A DNA stretch of 64,000 bases from Paracoccus sp. C2R09 (lineage in GTDB: Bacteria > Pseudomonadota > Alphaproteobacteria > Rhodobacterales > Rhodobacteraceae): NCBI RefSeq assembly GCF_018860625.1, contig NZ_JAHKQB010000023.1:220733-284732 (forward strand), in the 5' to 3' direction. Shown here in pieces: positions 63,970-64,000 of this stretch; the first letter of the stretch is position 1, and every line of letters begins with the position of its first letter. The translations under genes and the position numbers were made by a program. The notes beneath the pieces were generated by a model. It was not told the origin of the DNA. It worked only from the letters and a program-made list of their open reading frames with translations, and searched no databases.

Positions 63970-64000
63970 GAAAAAACGCCCGAACACGACGTTATCGTAT

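Overview
The window is high-GC DNA whose genes use G/C-rich third codon positions throughout. Gene content (MatAB/MadLM malonate use, TRAP and NitT/TauT transporters, FCD-type GntR regulators, a BigR/SqrR-type sulfide operator, DUF1206 and YHYH proteins) points to an alphaproteobacterium of the Rhodobacteraceae, probably Paracoccus or a close relative. That placement is inferred from gene families, not from a marker gene. I see no rRNA, tRNA, CRISPR array or intact insertion sequence.

Left part (1-7420): a small ORF with a Shine-Dalgarno-masking stem, a DsbA/FrnE-like oxidoreductase, and a malonate module. The module has a GntR regulator divergent from malonyl-CoA decarboxylase, malonyl-CoA synthetase and the MadL/MadM transporter. 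A secreted DUF302 protein and a WYL regulator follow.

Putative defence region (6440-17584): the WYL regulator, a 1088-aa RecB/Cas4-like nuclease with DEDD-like and SF1 helicase domains, a convergent 1876-aa protein of the DUF4011-helicase-Vsr (Hhe-like) type, and an XRE regulator with its own repeated operator. The two large genes share their stop codons. This is the best candidate here for an interesting system.

Catabolic and transport blocks (17701-55394): a DUF2061 protein; a YHYH protein preceded by a MarR remnant; a dehydrogenase/aldolase/gamma-butyrobetaine-hydroxylase-like operon; a LysR-controlled GMC oxidoreductase/enolase-superfamily/aldehyde dehydrogenase operon; a PutP symporter; a TAXI TRAP transporter; a PhoD-like/IMPase pair; a DUF3047 protein; an FAD-linked oxidase; a TPR methyltransferase; a GntR-controlled FAH hydrolase plus NitT/TauT ABC operon; and a divergent LacI-controlled sugar-acid region. 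In that last region the ABC ATPase is on one arm and the binding protein, permeases and D-mannonate dehydratase are on the other. An aldo/keto reductase and a Nu-class GST follow.

Right part (55442-64000): a DUF1206 membrane protein, then two gene-poor decayed stretches (56273-57872, with a hydantoinase-type remnant, and 59643-60477). Between them lies a second YHYH gene divergent from an intact MarR regulator. The window ends with an Asp/Glu racemase, a SulP transporter and a Blh/ETHE1-like metallo-hydrolase, preceded by a perfect ATTC-N8-GAAT operator that suggests persulfide-responsive control.

The genes are mostly short substrate-specific operons, each with a local regulator and often a visible operator, separated by GC-rich hairpin terminators.
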